A stretch of DNA of 10,985 bases from Betaproteobacteria bacterium (GCA_005884255.1 VBDL01000005.1:1-10985); one strand, 5' to 3'; counted from the stretch's first letter, positions 1-7,794 are shown. Numbers and translations: made by a program. Notes: a model not told the origin generated them from the sequence alone.

Positions 1-762
1 ATCTCAGGACGAGCACGTCGTGCTGCAAGACGGTACGTCGCCGGTGCGCATGCGCGTGCATGCGCGGGCGGTGGTGGCGCGTTCGGCGCCGCTGGTGCTG
101 CATTTTCACGCCGGCGCCTTCGTCGACGGCTCGCCGGACAGCGACATCATTGCGCGCTTGCTCGCGCAAACCGGCGCAGTGGTGGTGTCACTCGACTATC
201 CGTTGGCGCCGGAGCACCCGTTCCCCGCAGCGGTGGAGGCCGGCTATGCCGCGCTGCTGTGGCTGCAACAAGAGCGCCGGCGCCTGAGCGGGGCGCATGC
301 GCCGCTGCTGGTGGCCGGCGAAGAAGCCGGCGGCAATCTCGCGGCCGCGGTGGCGCTGATCGCGCGCGATCGCGGCGGCCCGGACCTGGCGGCGCAACTC
401 TTGCTGTCGCCGATGCTGGCTGCCACTGGGCCGATGGCTGGCGCCAGTACCTTGCGCGCGCGGACGACGCGACGCACCCGTATGCCACGCCGGGCCGCTC
501 GATGCGCCTGGCCGGCCTGCCGCCGACCTTGCTCGTCACCGCGCAGGACGACCCGCTGCGCGACGAGACGCAGGCCTATGCCGGGCGGCTCCGCGACGCC
601 GGCGTCGCGGTGCACAGCCACGTGCTGCCGGCGCCGACCGGTTTGCCCGCGAGCTACCTGCAGCCCGACGCGGCACCGCCGTGGGCCGACACGGTGCGCG
701 CGCAGCTGCAGCAGTTTCTTCTTTCGACTCAACCCACCCACTCTTCGAGGAACCCAACATGA
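1..762 (+). pseudogene. llpE: LlpE-type lipase-like alpha/beta hydrolase, 5'-partial, frameshifted
   Basis: This is a hormone-sensitive-lipase-family alpha/beta hydrolase whose start lies outside the window; the reading frame is open from base 2. The HSL signature DYPLAPEHPFPAA is clear around 196-234. The frame entered at base 2 runs to LLSPML (near 418), after which homology continues one frame back (WADGWRQYL from about 427, then DDPLRDE at 547-567) to the TGA at 760-762. About 15 residues normally found between these parts seem missing, so the lesion is probably a 3n+1-base deletion near 419-421; a sequencing error is possible. The HGGG oxyanion motif is HAGAF (107-121). The nucleophile motif GDSAGG is GEEAGG (317-334), so Glu replaces Ser. 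The catalytic Asp is present, but the usual C-terminal His-Gly-Phe reads PTGLP (634-648). The gene heads the efflux operon and overlaps the adaptor start by ATGA. By context it is llpE, the lipase-like gene of the bpeEF-oprC/ceo operons. Role unknown. Confidence 0.5.
747..751 (+). promoter_or_regulatory. Ribosome binding site of the adaptor gene
   Basis: GAGGA lies 7 bases upstream of the ATG at 759 and fixes that start over an in-frame GTG at 681, which would lie inside the hydrolase gene and add 26 residues without a signal sequence. Confidence 0.5.
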
Positions 763-1988
763 ACAAGACCAACAAGTCTCCTCTGCGCCGCGGCACCTAC
801 GCCGCCGCCACCGCGCTCACCGCGATCGCTGCCGTGGCGGCCGCGGCCTTCGGGCTGCACAGCGGCAAGGCCGAGGCCACCGCGCCCGCCGCCGAGGCGC
901 AGGCCATGCCGGTGCCGGTGGCCACGGTGGTGCAGAGCAATGTGTCCGCGTGGGACGAGTTCTCCGGCCGCCTCGAAGCGGTGGAGCATGTGGAGATCCG
1001 CTCGCGCGCGGCGGGCACGGTGCAGGCCGTGCACTTCCGCGAAGGCGCGCTGGTCAAGAAGGATGACCTGCTGTTCACGATCGACCCCGCGCCCTATGCG
1101 GCCGACGTCGAGCGCGCGCAGGCGCAGGTGGCCGCGGCGCAGGCGCGCGCCACGCACGCACGCAGTGAAGACGAGCGCGCGCAGCGTCTGTATCAGGAGC
1201 ACGCGATCGCGCAGCGCGAGTTCGACGAGCGCCACAACGCGTTGCTCGAAGCCGATGCAGCGCTGCGCGCCGCACAGGCCGCGCTGCAATCAGCGAAGCT
1301 GAACCTCGGCTACACGCAGGTGCGTGCGCCGATCGCCGGGCGCATCGGCAAGATCGAGATCACGGTCGGCAACCTGGTGGCCGCCGGCCCCGGCGCGCCG
1401 GTGCTCACCTCGCTGGTCTCGGTGAGCCCGATCTACGCCAGCTTCGATGCCGACGAGCAGGTGGTGGCGCGTGCGCTGCGCGATCTGCCCGGCGGCGCCA
1501 GCGCGCGTGCGCACCTGGAGCGCATCCCCGTGAACATGGGCACCGCGGCGAGCGCCGACACGCCGTTCGAAGGCCATTTGCAGCTGGTCGACAACCAGGT
1601 CGATGCGAAGAGCGGCACCGTGCGCGTGCGCGCCGTGTTCGACAACAAGGACGGTGCGCTGATGCCGGGCCAGTTCGCGCGGCTGCGCATGGGCCAGGCC
1701 AAGGAAGGCACGGCCCTGCTGATCAACGAGCGCGCCGTGGGCACCGACCAGAACAAGCGCTTCGTGATGGTCGTGGGCAACGACAACAAGGCCGCCTACC
1801 GCGAGGTGACCTTGGGTGCACCGGTCAACGGCCTGCGCATCGTCAGCACCGGCCTTGCCGCCGGTGACCGCGTCGTCGTCAACGGCCTGCACCGCGTGCG
1901 CCCCGGCGCGTTGCTGGCGCCGCAGCCGGTGGCGATGGACGCGAAGCCGGCCTTGCAGGCGCAGCGCAACGCCGCCGCGCAATCCTGA
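759..1988 (+). CDS. bpeE: RND efflux periplasmic adaptor subunit (MexE/BpeE/CeoA type)
   Basis: This is the membrane fusion protein that links the inner-membrane RND pump to the outer-membrane channel in a tripartite drug efflux complex. At 409 aa it is close to the usual size (about 400-415). A hydrophobic signal or anchor segment spans residues 12-33 with no lipobox cysteine, unlike lipidated adaptors such as AcrA. The first half of the lipoyl-like domain follows (about 58-105, including the RAAGTVQAVHFREGALVKKDD stretch split around it), then an alanine-rich alpha-hairpin (about 110-180). The second lipoyl half has the RAPIAGRIGK motif near 190-200. The beta-barrel (QLVDNQVDAKSGTVRVRA, about 270-290) and membrane-proximal domain (GLAAGDRVVVNGL, about 365-380) complete it. 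The start overlaps the upstream stop by ATGA, suggesting translational coupling, and the pump follows after 14 bases. The family assignment is secure; the bpeE name rests on gene order. Confidence 0.5.
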   Translation: MNKTNKSPLRRGTYAAATALTAIAAVAAAAFGLHSGKAEATAPAAEAQAMPVPVATVVQSNVSAWDEFSGRLEAVEHVEIRSRAAGTVQAVHFREGALVKKDDLLFTIDPAPYAADVERAQAQVAAAQARATHARSEDERAQRLYQEHAIAQREFDERHNALLEADAALRAAQAALQSAKLNLGYTQVRAPIAGRIGKIEITVGNLVAAGPGAPVLTSLVSVSPIYASFDADEQVVARALRDLPGGASARAHLERIPVNMGTAASADTPFEGHLQLVDNQVDAKSGTVRVRAVFDNKDGALMPGQFARLRMGQAKEGTALLINERAVGTDQNKRFVMVVGNDNKAAYREVTLGAPVNGLRIVSTGLAAGDRVVVNGLHRVRPGALLAPQPVAMDAKPALQAQRNAAAQS

Positions 1989-2002
1989 AGAAAGACAACA
2001 AC

Positions 2003-5000
2003 ATGAATCTCTCGAAATTCTTCATCGACCGGCCGATCTTCGCCGGCGTGCTGTCGCTGCTGATCCTCATCAGCGGGCTGCTCGCGCTGCGTGCTCTGCC
2101 GATCTCCGAGTACCCGGAAGTGGTGCCGCCGTCGGTGGTGGTGCGCGCGAACTATCCCGGCGCCAACCCGAAGGTGATCGCCGAGACGGTGGCCACGCCA
2201 CTGGAGGAAGCCATCAACGGCGTCGAAGGCATGCTCTACATGGGCAGCCAGGCCACCACCGATGGGCTGATGACGCTCACCGTCACCTTCAAGCTCGGCA
2301 CCGACCCGGACAAGGCGCAGCAGCTGGTGCAGAACCGCGTCGCGCAGGCCGAGCCGCGGCTGCCCGAGGAAGTGCGGCGCCTGGGCGTGACCACCGTGAA
2401 GAGCTCGCCCGACCTGACGATGGTGGTGCACCTGCTGTCGCCCAACGGCCGCTACGACATGACCTACCTGCGCAACTACGCGGTGCTCAATGTCAAGGAC
2501 CGCCTGGCGCGCGTGCAGGGCGTCGGCCAGGTGCTGCTGTTCGGCTCGGGCGACTACTCGATGCGCGTGTGGCTCGATCCGCAGAAGGTGGCTCAGCGCG
2601 GCCTCTCGGCCGGCGACGTGGTGCGCGCGATCCGCGAGCAGAACGTGCAGGCCGCCGCTGGCGTGGTCGGCGCATCACCCGGTGTGGCCGGCGTGGACCT
2701 GCAGTTGTCGGTCAATGCGCAGGGCCGGCTGCAGAACGAGGAGGAGTTCGGCGACATCATCGTGAAGACCGGCGCCGATGGGGCCGTCACGCGGCTGCGC
2801 GACATCGCGCGGCTCGAGCTCGGTGCGGCCGACTACTCGCTGCGCTCGCTGCTGGACAACAAGTCCGCGGTCGCGGTGCCGATCTTCCAGGCGCCCGGCT
2901 CGAATGCCATCGAGATCTCGAACCAGGTGCGCGCCACCATGGCCGAGCTGAAGAAGAACATGCCCGAGGGCGTGGACTACGAGATCGTCTACGAGCCGAC
3001 GCAGTTCGTGCGTGCGTCGATCGAATCGGTGGTGCATACGCTGCTCGAAGCGGTGGCGCTGGTGGTGCTCGTCGTCATCCTGTTCCTGCAGACCTGGCGC
3101 GCGTCGATCATTCCGCTGCTCGCGGTGCCGGTGTCGGTGATCGGTACCTTCGCGGTGATGCATGTGTTCGGCTTCTCGATCAACGCGCTGAGCCTCTTTG
3201 GCCTGGTGCTGGCGATCGGCATCGTGGTCGACGACGCGATCGTGGTGGTCGAGAACGTCGAGCGCAACATCGAGGCCGGCTTGAAGCCGCGCGAGGCCAC
3301 GCACCGTGCAATGCGCGAGGTGTCGGGGCCGATCGTCGCCATCGCCATCGTGCTGATCGCCGTGTTCGTGCCGCTGGCGTTCATCAGCGGCCTCACGGGC
3401 CAGTTCTACAAGCAGTTCGCGCTGACGATCGCCATCTCGACGGTAATCTCGGCGATCAACTCGCTGACGCTCTCGCCGGCGCTGGCCGCACTGCTGCTCA
3501 GGAGCCACGATGCACCGAAGGACGCGCTGACGCGCGGCATGGACCGTGCCTTCGGCTGGCTGTTCCGCGGCTTCAACCGGCTCTTCGGTCGCGGCGCCAA
3601 GGCCTACAGCGGCGGCGTCACGCGCGTCGTGTCGCGCAAGGCGGTGATGATCGGGATCTACCTCGCGCTGATCGGCGTGACGGCGCTGCTCTTCAAGTCG
3701 GTGCCCGATGGCTTCGTGCCCGCGCAGGACAAGCAATACCTGATCGGCTTCGCGCAGCTGCCCGACGGCGCCACGCTGGACCGCACCGAAGACGTGATCC
3801 ATCGCATGAGCGAGATCGCGATGAAGCAGCCCGGCGTGGAGCACGCGGTGGCGTTCCCCGGCTTGTCGATCAACGGCTTCACCAACAGCTCGAACTCGGG
3901 CATCGTGTTCGCCACGCTCAAGCCCTTCAGCGAGCGCAAGCGCGCCGACCAGAGCGGCGCCGCCATTGCGCAGCAGCTGAACCAGAAGTTCGCCGCCGTC
4001 GACGAAGCCTTCGTCGTGATGTTCCCGCCGCCACCGGTGCAGGGGCTGGGCACGACGGGTGGCTTCAAGCTGCAGCTGCAAGACCGCGGCTCGCTGGGCT
4101 ACGAGGCGCTCGACGCGGCGACCAAGGCCTTCATGGCCAAGGCGCACAAGGCGCCGGAGCTGGCGGGCCTGTTCTCCAGCCTGCAGGTCAACGTGCCGCA
4201 GCTGTATGCCGACATCGACCGCACCAAGGCGCGCCAGCTCGGCGTGCCGGTGACCGACGTGTTCGACACGATGCAGATCTACCTCGGCAGCCTCTACGTC
4301 AACGACTTCAACAAGTTCGGCCGCACCTACTCCGTGCGCGTGCAGGCCGATGCGCCGTACCGCGCGCGCGCCGAAGACGTGGGCCTGCTGAAGGTGCGCT
4401 CCAGCACCGGCGAGATGGTGCCGCTGTCGGCGCTGATGCACGTGAAGCCGAGCTTCGGGCCCGAGCGTGCGATGCGCTACAACGGCTTCCTGTCGGCCGA
4501 CATCAACGGCGGCCCGGCGCCGGGCTTCTCGTCGGGCCAGGCGCAGGACGCGGTGGAGCGCATCGCCGCCGAGACGCTGCCGCAAGGCATCGGCTACGAG
4601 TGGACTGAGCTCACGTACCAGGAGATCCTCGCCGGCAACTCCGCGCTGTGGGTCTTCCCGCTGGCGATCCTGCTGGTGTTCCTCGCGCTCGCGGCGCTGT
4701 ACGAGAGCCTGACCTTGCCGCTGGCCATCATCCTCATCGTGCCGATGGGGCTGCTCGCCGCGATGACCGGCGTGTGGCTCTCGCACGGCGACAACAACGT
4801 GTTCACGCAGATCGGCCTCATCGTGCTGGTGGGCTTGTCGGCGAAGAACGCGATCCTGATCGTCGAGTTCGCGCGCGAGCTGGAATTCGCCGGGCGCACG
4901 CCGCTGCAGGCGGCGGTGGAAGCGGCGCGGTTGAGATTGCGCCCGATCCTGATGACCTCGCTGGCCTTCGTGATGGGTGTGCTGCCGCTGGTGCTCTCCA

Positions 5001-5191
5001 CTGGCGCGGGCTCGGAGATGCGCCGCGCGATGGGCATCGCGGTGTTCGGCGGAATGATCGGCGTCACTGCCTTCGGCCTGTTCCTGACGCCGGTGTTCTA
5101 TGTGCTGATGCGCAAGCTGGCCGGCAACCGTGCACTGAAGTTGCATGGCGAGGTGCCCCACCTCGAAGCATTCGCTGGTGCCGCGGAATGA
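2003..5191 (+). CDS. bpeF: RND multidrug efflux pump, inner-membrane permease (MexF/BpeF/CeoB type, HAE1)
   Basis: This is the proton-driven inner-membrane transporter of the tripartite pump; it captures drugs from the periplasm or membrane and passes them to the channel. It has 1062 aa, the length of Pseudomonas aeruginosa MexF, and looks complete. It begins with the hallmark FFIDRPIFAGVLS (TM1). A first periplasmic porter/docking loop spans about 30-340, TM2-TM7 about 345-560, a second loop about 565-880, and TM8-TM12 about 885-1040. The TM4 proton-relay aspartates are visible as D410-D411 in GIVVDDAIVVVENVER (codons from 3230), and the relay lysine is K948 in GLSAKNAILIVEF (4844-4846). Relatives (MexF, CeoB, BpeF) export chloramphenicol, trimethoprim and fluoroquinolones; the substrates here are inferred. 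A purine-rich GAAGAAAG (1987-1994) is its weak ribosome site. Expression is expected from the operon promoter upstream of the window. Confidence 0.5.
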   Translation: MNLSKFFIDRPIFAGVLSLLILISGLLALRALPISEYPEVVPPSVVVRANYPGANPKVIAETVATPLEEAINGVEGMLYMGSQATTDGLMTLTVTFKLGTDPDKAQQLVQNRVAQAEPRLPEEVRRLGVTTVKSSPDLTMVVHLLSPNGRYDMTYLRNYAVLNVKDRLARVQGVGQVLLFGSGDYSMRVWLDPQKVAQRGLSAGDVVRAIREQNVQAAAGVVGASPGVAGVDLQLSVNAQGRLQNEEEFGDIIVKTGADGAVTRLRDIARLELGAADYSLRSLLDNKSAVAVPIFQAPGSNAIEISNQVRATMAELKKNMPEGVDYEIVYEPTQFVRASIESVVHTLLEAVALVVLVVILFLQTWRASIIPLLAVPVSVIGTFAVMHVFGFSINALSLFGLVLAIGIVVDDAIVVVENVERNIEAGLKPREATHRAMREVSGPIVAIAIVLIAVFVPLAFISGLTGQFYKQFALTIAISTVISAINSLTLSPALAALLLRSHDAPKDALTRGMDRAFGWLFRGFNRLFGRGAKAYSGGVTRVVSRKAVMIGIYLALIGVTALLFKSVPDGFVPAQDKQYLIGFAQLPDGATLDRTEDVIHRMSEIAMKQPGVEHAVAFPGLSINGFTNSSNSGIVFATLKPFSERKRADQSGAAIAQQLNQKFAAVDEAFVVMFPPPPVQGLGTTGGFKLQLQDRGSLGYEALDAATKAFMAKAHKAPELAGLFSSLQVNVPQLYADIDRTKARQLGVPVTDVFDTMQIYLGSLYVNDFNKFGRTYSVRVQADAPYRARAEDVGLLKVRSSTGEMVPLSALMHVKPSFGPERAMRYNGFLSADINGGPAPGFSSGQAQDAVERIAAETLPQGIGYEWTELTYQEILAGNSALWVFPLAILLVFLALAALYESLTLPLAIILIVPMGLLAAMTGVWLSHGDNNVFTQIGLIVLVGLSAKNAILIVEFARELEFAGRTPLQAAVEAARLRLRPILMTSLAFVMGVLPLVLSTGAGSEMRRAMGIAVFGGMIGVTAFGLFLTPVFYVLMRKLAGNRALKLHGEVPHLEAFAGAAE

Positions 5192-5195
5192 AGGA
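5191..5195 (+). promoter_or_regulatory. Ribosome binding site of the outer-membrane channel gene
   Basis: AAGGA sits 7 bases before the ATG at 5203. It favours that start over the in-frame ATG at 5188, which overlaps the pump stop (ATGA) but would put five extra residues before the lipoprotein signal. Confidence 0.5.
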
Positions 5196-5202
5196 ATCAA
5201 CG

Positions 5203-6582
5203 ATGAAGAAGAATTTTGCATTCGCGCCTTTGATGCTGGCGCTCGTGCTCGCCGGCTGCGCGACGCCGCCGCCGATCGACACCACCAAGCTGCCGGCCAC
5301 GCCGGCGGCGTTCAAGGAAGGCGATGGCCGCTGGACGGTGGCCGCACCGGCCGATGCGCAACCGCGCGGCGAATGGTGGAAGGCCTTCGGTGACCCGGTG
5401 CTCGATGATCTGGTCGCGCGTGCCGAAGCGCGCAACGACCGCATCCAGATCGCCGCCGCGCGCCTCACGCAGGCGAGGGCGCTGCTGCGCAGTGCCGACG
5501 CCGAGCGCCTGCCGCAGGTCGGCATCGGCGCGGGCGCGGTGCGCGGCACCGATCCGAGCACCGGCACGAAGCCGAGCACGCTGATCAGCGCCGGCGCGAA
5601 CTTCTCGTACGAAGTCGACCTGTTCGGCCGCCTGGCGCGCGCCAGCGATGCCGCATCGCTCGACGCGCAGGCCCGCGACGCGCTGCTGCAAAGCGCTCGC
5701 TTGCTGGCGCAGGCCGACGTCGCGCAGACGTATTTCGCGCTGCGCGCGCTCGACATCGAGAACGCGATCCTGCGCGACACCGTCGCCGCCTACCGCGACA
5801 CGCTGCGCCTCACCGAGCGGCGCTACCAGGCGGGCGACGTGGCCGAGCTCGATGTCGCACGGGTGCGCACCGAAGCTGCATCCACCGAGTCCGACGCGCT
5901 GGCCGTGCAGCGCCAGCGCAGCGTGCTCGAGCACGCGCTGGCTGTGCTCGTCGGCGAGCCGGCATCGAACTTCGCGCTGACCGGGGGCGAGTGGAAGCTG
6001 CTGCCCATCGTGCCCGCCGGCGTGCCGGGCAGCGTGCTCGCGCGCCGGCCCGATGTGGCCGCGGCGCAGCGCCAGCTGCAGGCGGCGCAGGCCAGGGTCG
6101 GCGTGGCGCAGGCCGCGTGGTTCCCGAGCGTGCAGCTCACTGCGGCGGGCGGCTATGCGTCGCCGGAGCTGTCGGATCTCTTCAAGTGGTCGGCGCGCGC
6201 GTGGAGTGTCGGCGCGCTGCTGTCGCTGCCCGTGTTCGACGGCGGCCGGCGCAATGCCGCGGTGCAGGGCGCGAGCGCCGAGATGGACGCAGCGCTGGCG
6301 AGCTACCGCGAGCAGGTGCTGGTGGCCTTCAAGGACGTGGAGGACGAGCTGTCGTCGCTGCGCCTCTTGGCCGAGCAGGCGCAAGCGCAAGGCACGGCCG
6401 TGGATTCCGCCAGCCGCGCGACGGCGCTGTCCGCCTCGCGCTACCGCAACGGCATGATCAGCCAGCTCGAGCTGCTCGACGCGCAGCGCAGCGAACTGCG
6501 CAACCGCCGCCAGGCGGCGCAAGTGCGCGCCGCGCAATACCAGGCCACGGTGGGGCTGATCCGCGCGCTGGGGGGCGGCTAG
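5203..6582 (+). CDS. oprC: Outer-membrane efflux lipoprotein, NodT/OprM family (OprN/OprC/OpcM type)
   Basis: This is the trimeric outer-membrane channel of the efflux complex. It is 459 aa long, within the usual 450-500 range. It starts with a type II signal peptide: a basic MKK, a hydrophobic stretch, then the lipobox LAGC with the lipidated cysteine at residue 19. Two outer-membrane efflux protein (TolC-like) repeats follow. The first begins with EWWKAFGDPVLDDLVARA (about 63-80) and includes YEVDLFGRL (about 132-140). The second starts near RRPDVAAAQRQL (about 284-295), with LPVFDGGRR (about 345-353) and a closing YRNGMISQLELLDAQR (about 414-430). Long alanine/glutamine-rich helices match the periplasmic coiled coils. 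The gene follows the pump after 11 bases and closes the operon. Family membership is secure; the symbol follows bpeEF-oprC gene order and could equally be opcM or oprN. Confidence 0.5.
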   Translation: MKKNFAFAPLMLALVLAGCATPPPIDTTKLPATPAAFKEGDGRWTVAAPADAQPRGEWWKAFGDPVLDDLVARAEARNDRIQIAAARLTQARALLRSADAERLPQVGIGAGAVRGTDPSTGTKPSTLISAGANFSYEVDLFGRLARASDAASLDAQARDALLQSARLLAQADVAQTYFALRALDIENAILRDTVAAYRDTLRLTERRYQAGDVAELDVARVRTEAASTESDALAVQRQRSVLEHALAVLVGEPASNFALTGGEWKLLPIVPAGVPGSVLARRPDVAAAQRQLQAAQARVGVAQAAWFPSVQLTAAGGYASPELSDLFKWSARAWSVGALLSLPVFDGGRRNAAVQGASAEMDAALASYREQVLVAFKDVEDELSSLRLLAEQAQAQGTAVDSASRATALSASRYRNGMISQLELLDAQRSELRNRRQAAQVRAAQYQATVGLIRALGGG

Positions 6583-6741
6583 CAGGGCGCGTAGTCAAGC
6601 CGCTGTCACGCGGCGCCGCGACAATCGCGCGCGCAGCAGCGCAACGGCTTCGCTGCAGCCGTAGACCACGGCCGGCAGCACGGCACGCCAGGACAATGAA
6701 CGCATGAGCATCGCTGCACTTTCCATCGGCGGTGTGACAGC
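6583..6741. other. Spacer after the efflux operon, weak hairpins, no clear terminator
   Basis: This 159-bp stretch separates the channel gene from the M14 gene. It holds two small inverted repeats: GCCGC (6599-6603) with GCGGC (6610-6614), and ACGGCT (6644-6649) with AGCCGT (6657-6662). Neither is followed by a T run, so a Rho-independent terminator is not supported, although the operon probably ends here. I see no convincing -35/-10 pair. A possible small antisense ORF (6595-6711) and a 13-codon leader-like ORF (6704-6745) lie within or across it. Confidence 0.5.
6595..6711 (-). CDS. Possible small protein, 38 aa, unrecognised
   Basis: I do not recognise this ORF, and it may not be a gene. 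It fills most of the spacer on the minus strand, starting with ATG at 6711 and ending in TGA at 6597-6595. A GGAAAG motif lies 7 bases upstream of the ATG. The product would have a short central hydrophobic or amphipathic stretch (SWRAVLPAVVYGCSEAVALL) followed by an arginine-rich tail (RARLSRRR), so a small membrane-associated or nucleic-acid-binding peptide is conceivable. Against it: the frame stays open far upstream under the M14 gene, as antisense frames often do in high-GC DNA, and no promoter is visible. Confidence 0.5.
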   Translation of the reverse strand: MLMRSLSWRAVLPAVVYGCSEAVALLRARLSRRRVTAA

Positions 6742-6745
6742 ATGA
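6704..6745 (+). other. Leader-like 13-codon ORF overlapping the M14 start
   Basis: ATG at 6704 opens 13 codons (MSIAALSIGGVTA) that end in TGA at 6743-6745, overlapping the M14 ATG at 6742 as ATGA. AGGA at 6690-6693 lies 10 bases before its ATG. It could couple translation into the M14 gene, or be chance. Confidence 0.5.
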
Positions 6746-7794
6746 TGGCAATGGCCACGCCACCGGAACTGCTGGAGTTGCAGACGCTGCTCGACGCCGC
6801 CGATGGCCGGCTCGAGCAGCGCGTGGTGTGCGAGGTCGACCTCAGCGGCGCCACGCTGCCGGTGCATGTGCTCACGCTCGGCAATCCCGACCCGCAAGTG
6901 CCCGCCGTCGGCTTCTTCGGCGGCGTGCACGGGCTGGAGCGCATTGGCGCCGAAGTGGTGCTGGCCTACCTGCGCAGCATCGTCGGCCGCCTGCGCTGGG
7001 ATCTGGGCTTGAGCCATCAGCTCGAGCGCATGCGCATGGTGTTCATGCCGCTCGTGAACCCTGGCGGGCTGGCGCAGGGCACGCGCGCCAACCCGAACGG
7101 CGTCGATCTGATGCGCAACGCGCCCGTCGAATGCCGCGAGCACAACGTGCCCTTCCTGCTCGGCGGCCAGCGCCTGAGCGCCGCGCTGCCGTGGTACCGC
7201 GGTGCGGCCGGCGCGCCGATGCAGCCCGAGGCGCAGGCCTTGTGCGACGTGGTCGAGCAGGAGCTCGCAAGCCACGCCTTCGCGTTGAGCATCGATTGCC
7301 ATTCCGGTTTCGGGCTCGCCGATCGTTTGTGGTTTCCGTTCGCGCACACGGCCAGGCCCATCGAGCACCTGCCCGAGCTGCACGCCTTCAGCGATCTGCT
7401 CGACGAATCGCTGGTGCACCACCGCTACCTGTGCGAGCCGCAGAGCCGCCAGTACCTCGCGCACGGCGACCTGTGGGATCACCTCTACCTGCGCGCACTG
7501 GGGCGTGGCGCGACGCTGCTGCCGCTGACCCTGGAGATGGGCTCTTGGCTGTGGGTCAAGAAGAACCCCAAGCAGTTCTTCTCGCGCCACGGCCTCTTCA
7601 ACCCCTTGATCGAGCATCGCCAGCAGCGCGCACTGCGGCGCCACGTGGCGCTGCTCGACTTCGTGACCCGCGCCGTCTTCAGCCACGGCCGATGGTTGCC
7701 GCCGGCGAGCGAACGCGCGCAGCAGCGCGAGCGTGCGTTGCAGCGCTGGTACCGCCGGCCGCCGGGCGGCGCGCGGCCTATCGCGTCGGCATGA
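6742..7794 (+). CDS. M14-family zinc carboxypeptidase-like protein, cytosolic
   Basis: This is a metallocarboxypeptidase or related deacylase of the M14 fold, 350 aa, with no signal peptide, so it should act in the cytosol. The zinc site is intact: HGLE at residues 63-66 supplies His and Glu (HxxE), and H187 in SIDCHSGFG supplies the third ligand. The substrate-arginine motif is NGVDLMRN (R125). The catalytic glutamate is E265 in LTLEMGSWLW. The conserved GDLWDHLY and KKNPKQFFSRHGLFNP blocks (about 242-249 and 273-288) match a proteobacterial M14 subgroup of unknown substrate. The first ATG (6742) has only a weak upstream GGCGGTG; ATGs at 6745 and 6751 are alternatives, and a stop at 6697 rules out starts further upstream. 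It lies 159 bp past the efflux operon and converges on the aminotransferase. Peptide or acyl-amino-acid hydrolysis is inference; the true substrate is unknown. Confidence 0.5.
   Translation: MMAMATPPELLELQTLLDAADGRLEQRVVCEVDLSGATLPVHVLTLGNPDPQVPAVGFFGGVHGLERIGAEVVLAYLRSIVGRLRWDLGLSHQLERMRMVFMPLVNPGGLAQGTRANPNGVDLMRNAPVECREHNVPFLLGGQRLSAALPWYRGAAGAPMQPEAQALCDVVEQELASHAFALSIDCHSGFGLADRLWFPFAHTARPIEHLPELHAFSDLLDESLVHHRYLCEPQSRQYLAHGDLWDHLYLRALGRGATLLPLTLEMGSWLWVKKNPKQFFSRHGLFNPLIEHRQQRALRRHVALLDFVTRAVFSHGRWLPPASERAQQRERALQRWYRRPPGGARPIASA

Noticed and set aside
681..758. Upstream GTG start for the adaptor gene
   Set aside because: It would overlap the hydrolase gene by 82 bases. The ATG at 759 has GAGGA at 7 bases and begins a proper signal sequence.
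1816..4608. Very long alternative + frame (930 codons) inside the adaptor/pump genes, and an 848-codon antisense frame at 2675-5221
   Set aside because: High GC content leaves shadow frames open. Their arginine/alanine- or histidine-rich translations have no domain signature, while the real frames give perfect RND proteins.
5188..5202. Alternative ATG at 5188 for the channel lipoprotein
   Set aside because: It overlaps the pump stop but lacks a well-placed ribosome site, and it adds a charged five-residue extension before the MKK signal peptide.
6599..6662. Two small inverted repeats after the efflux operon as intrinsic terminators
   Set aside because: Stems are 5-6 bp, there are no T tracts, and such repeats are common by chance at this GC content.
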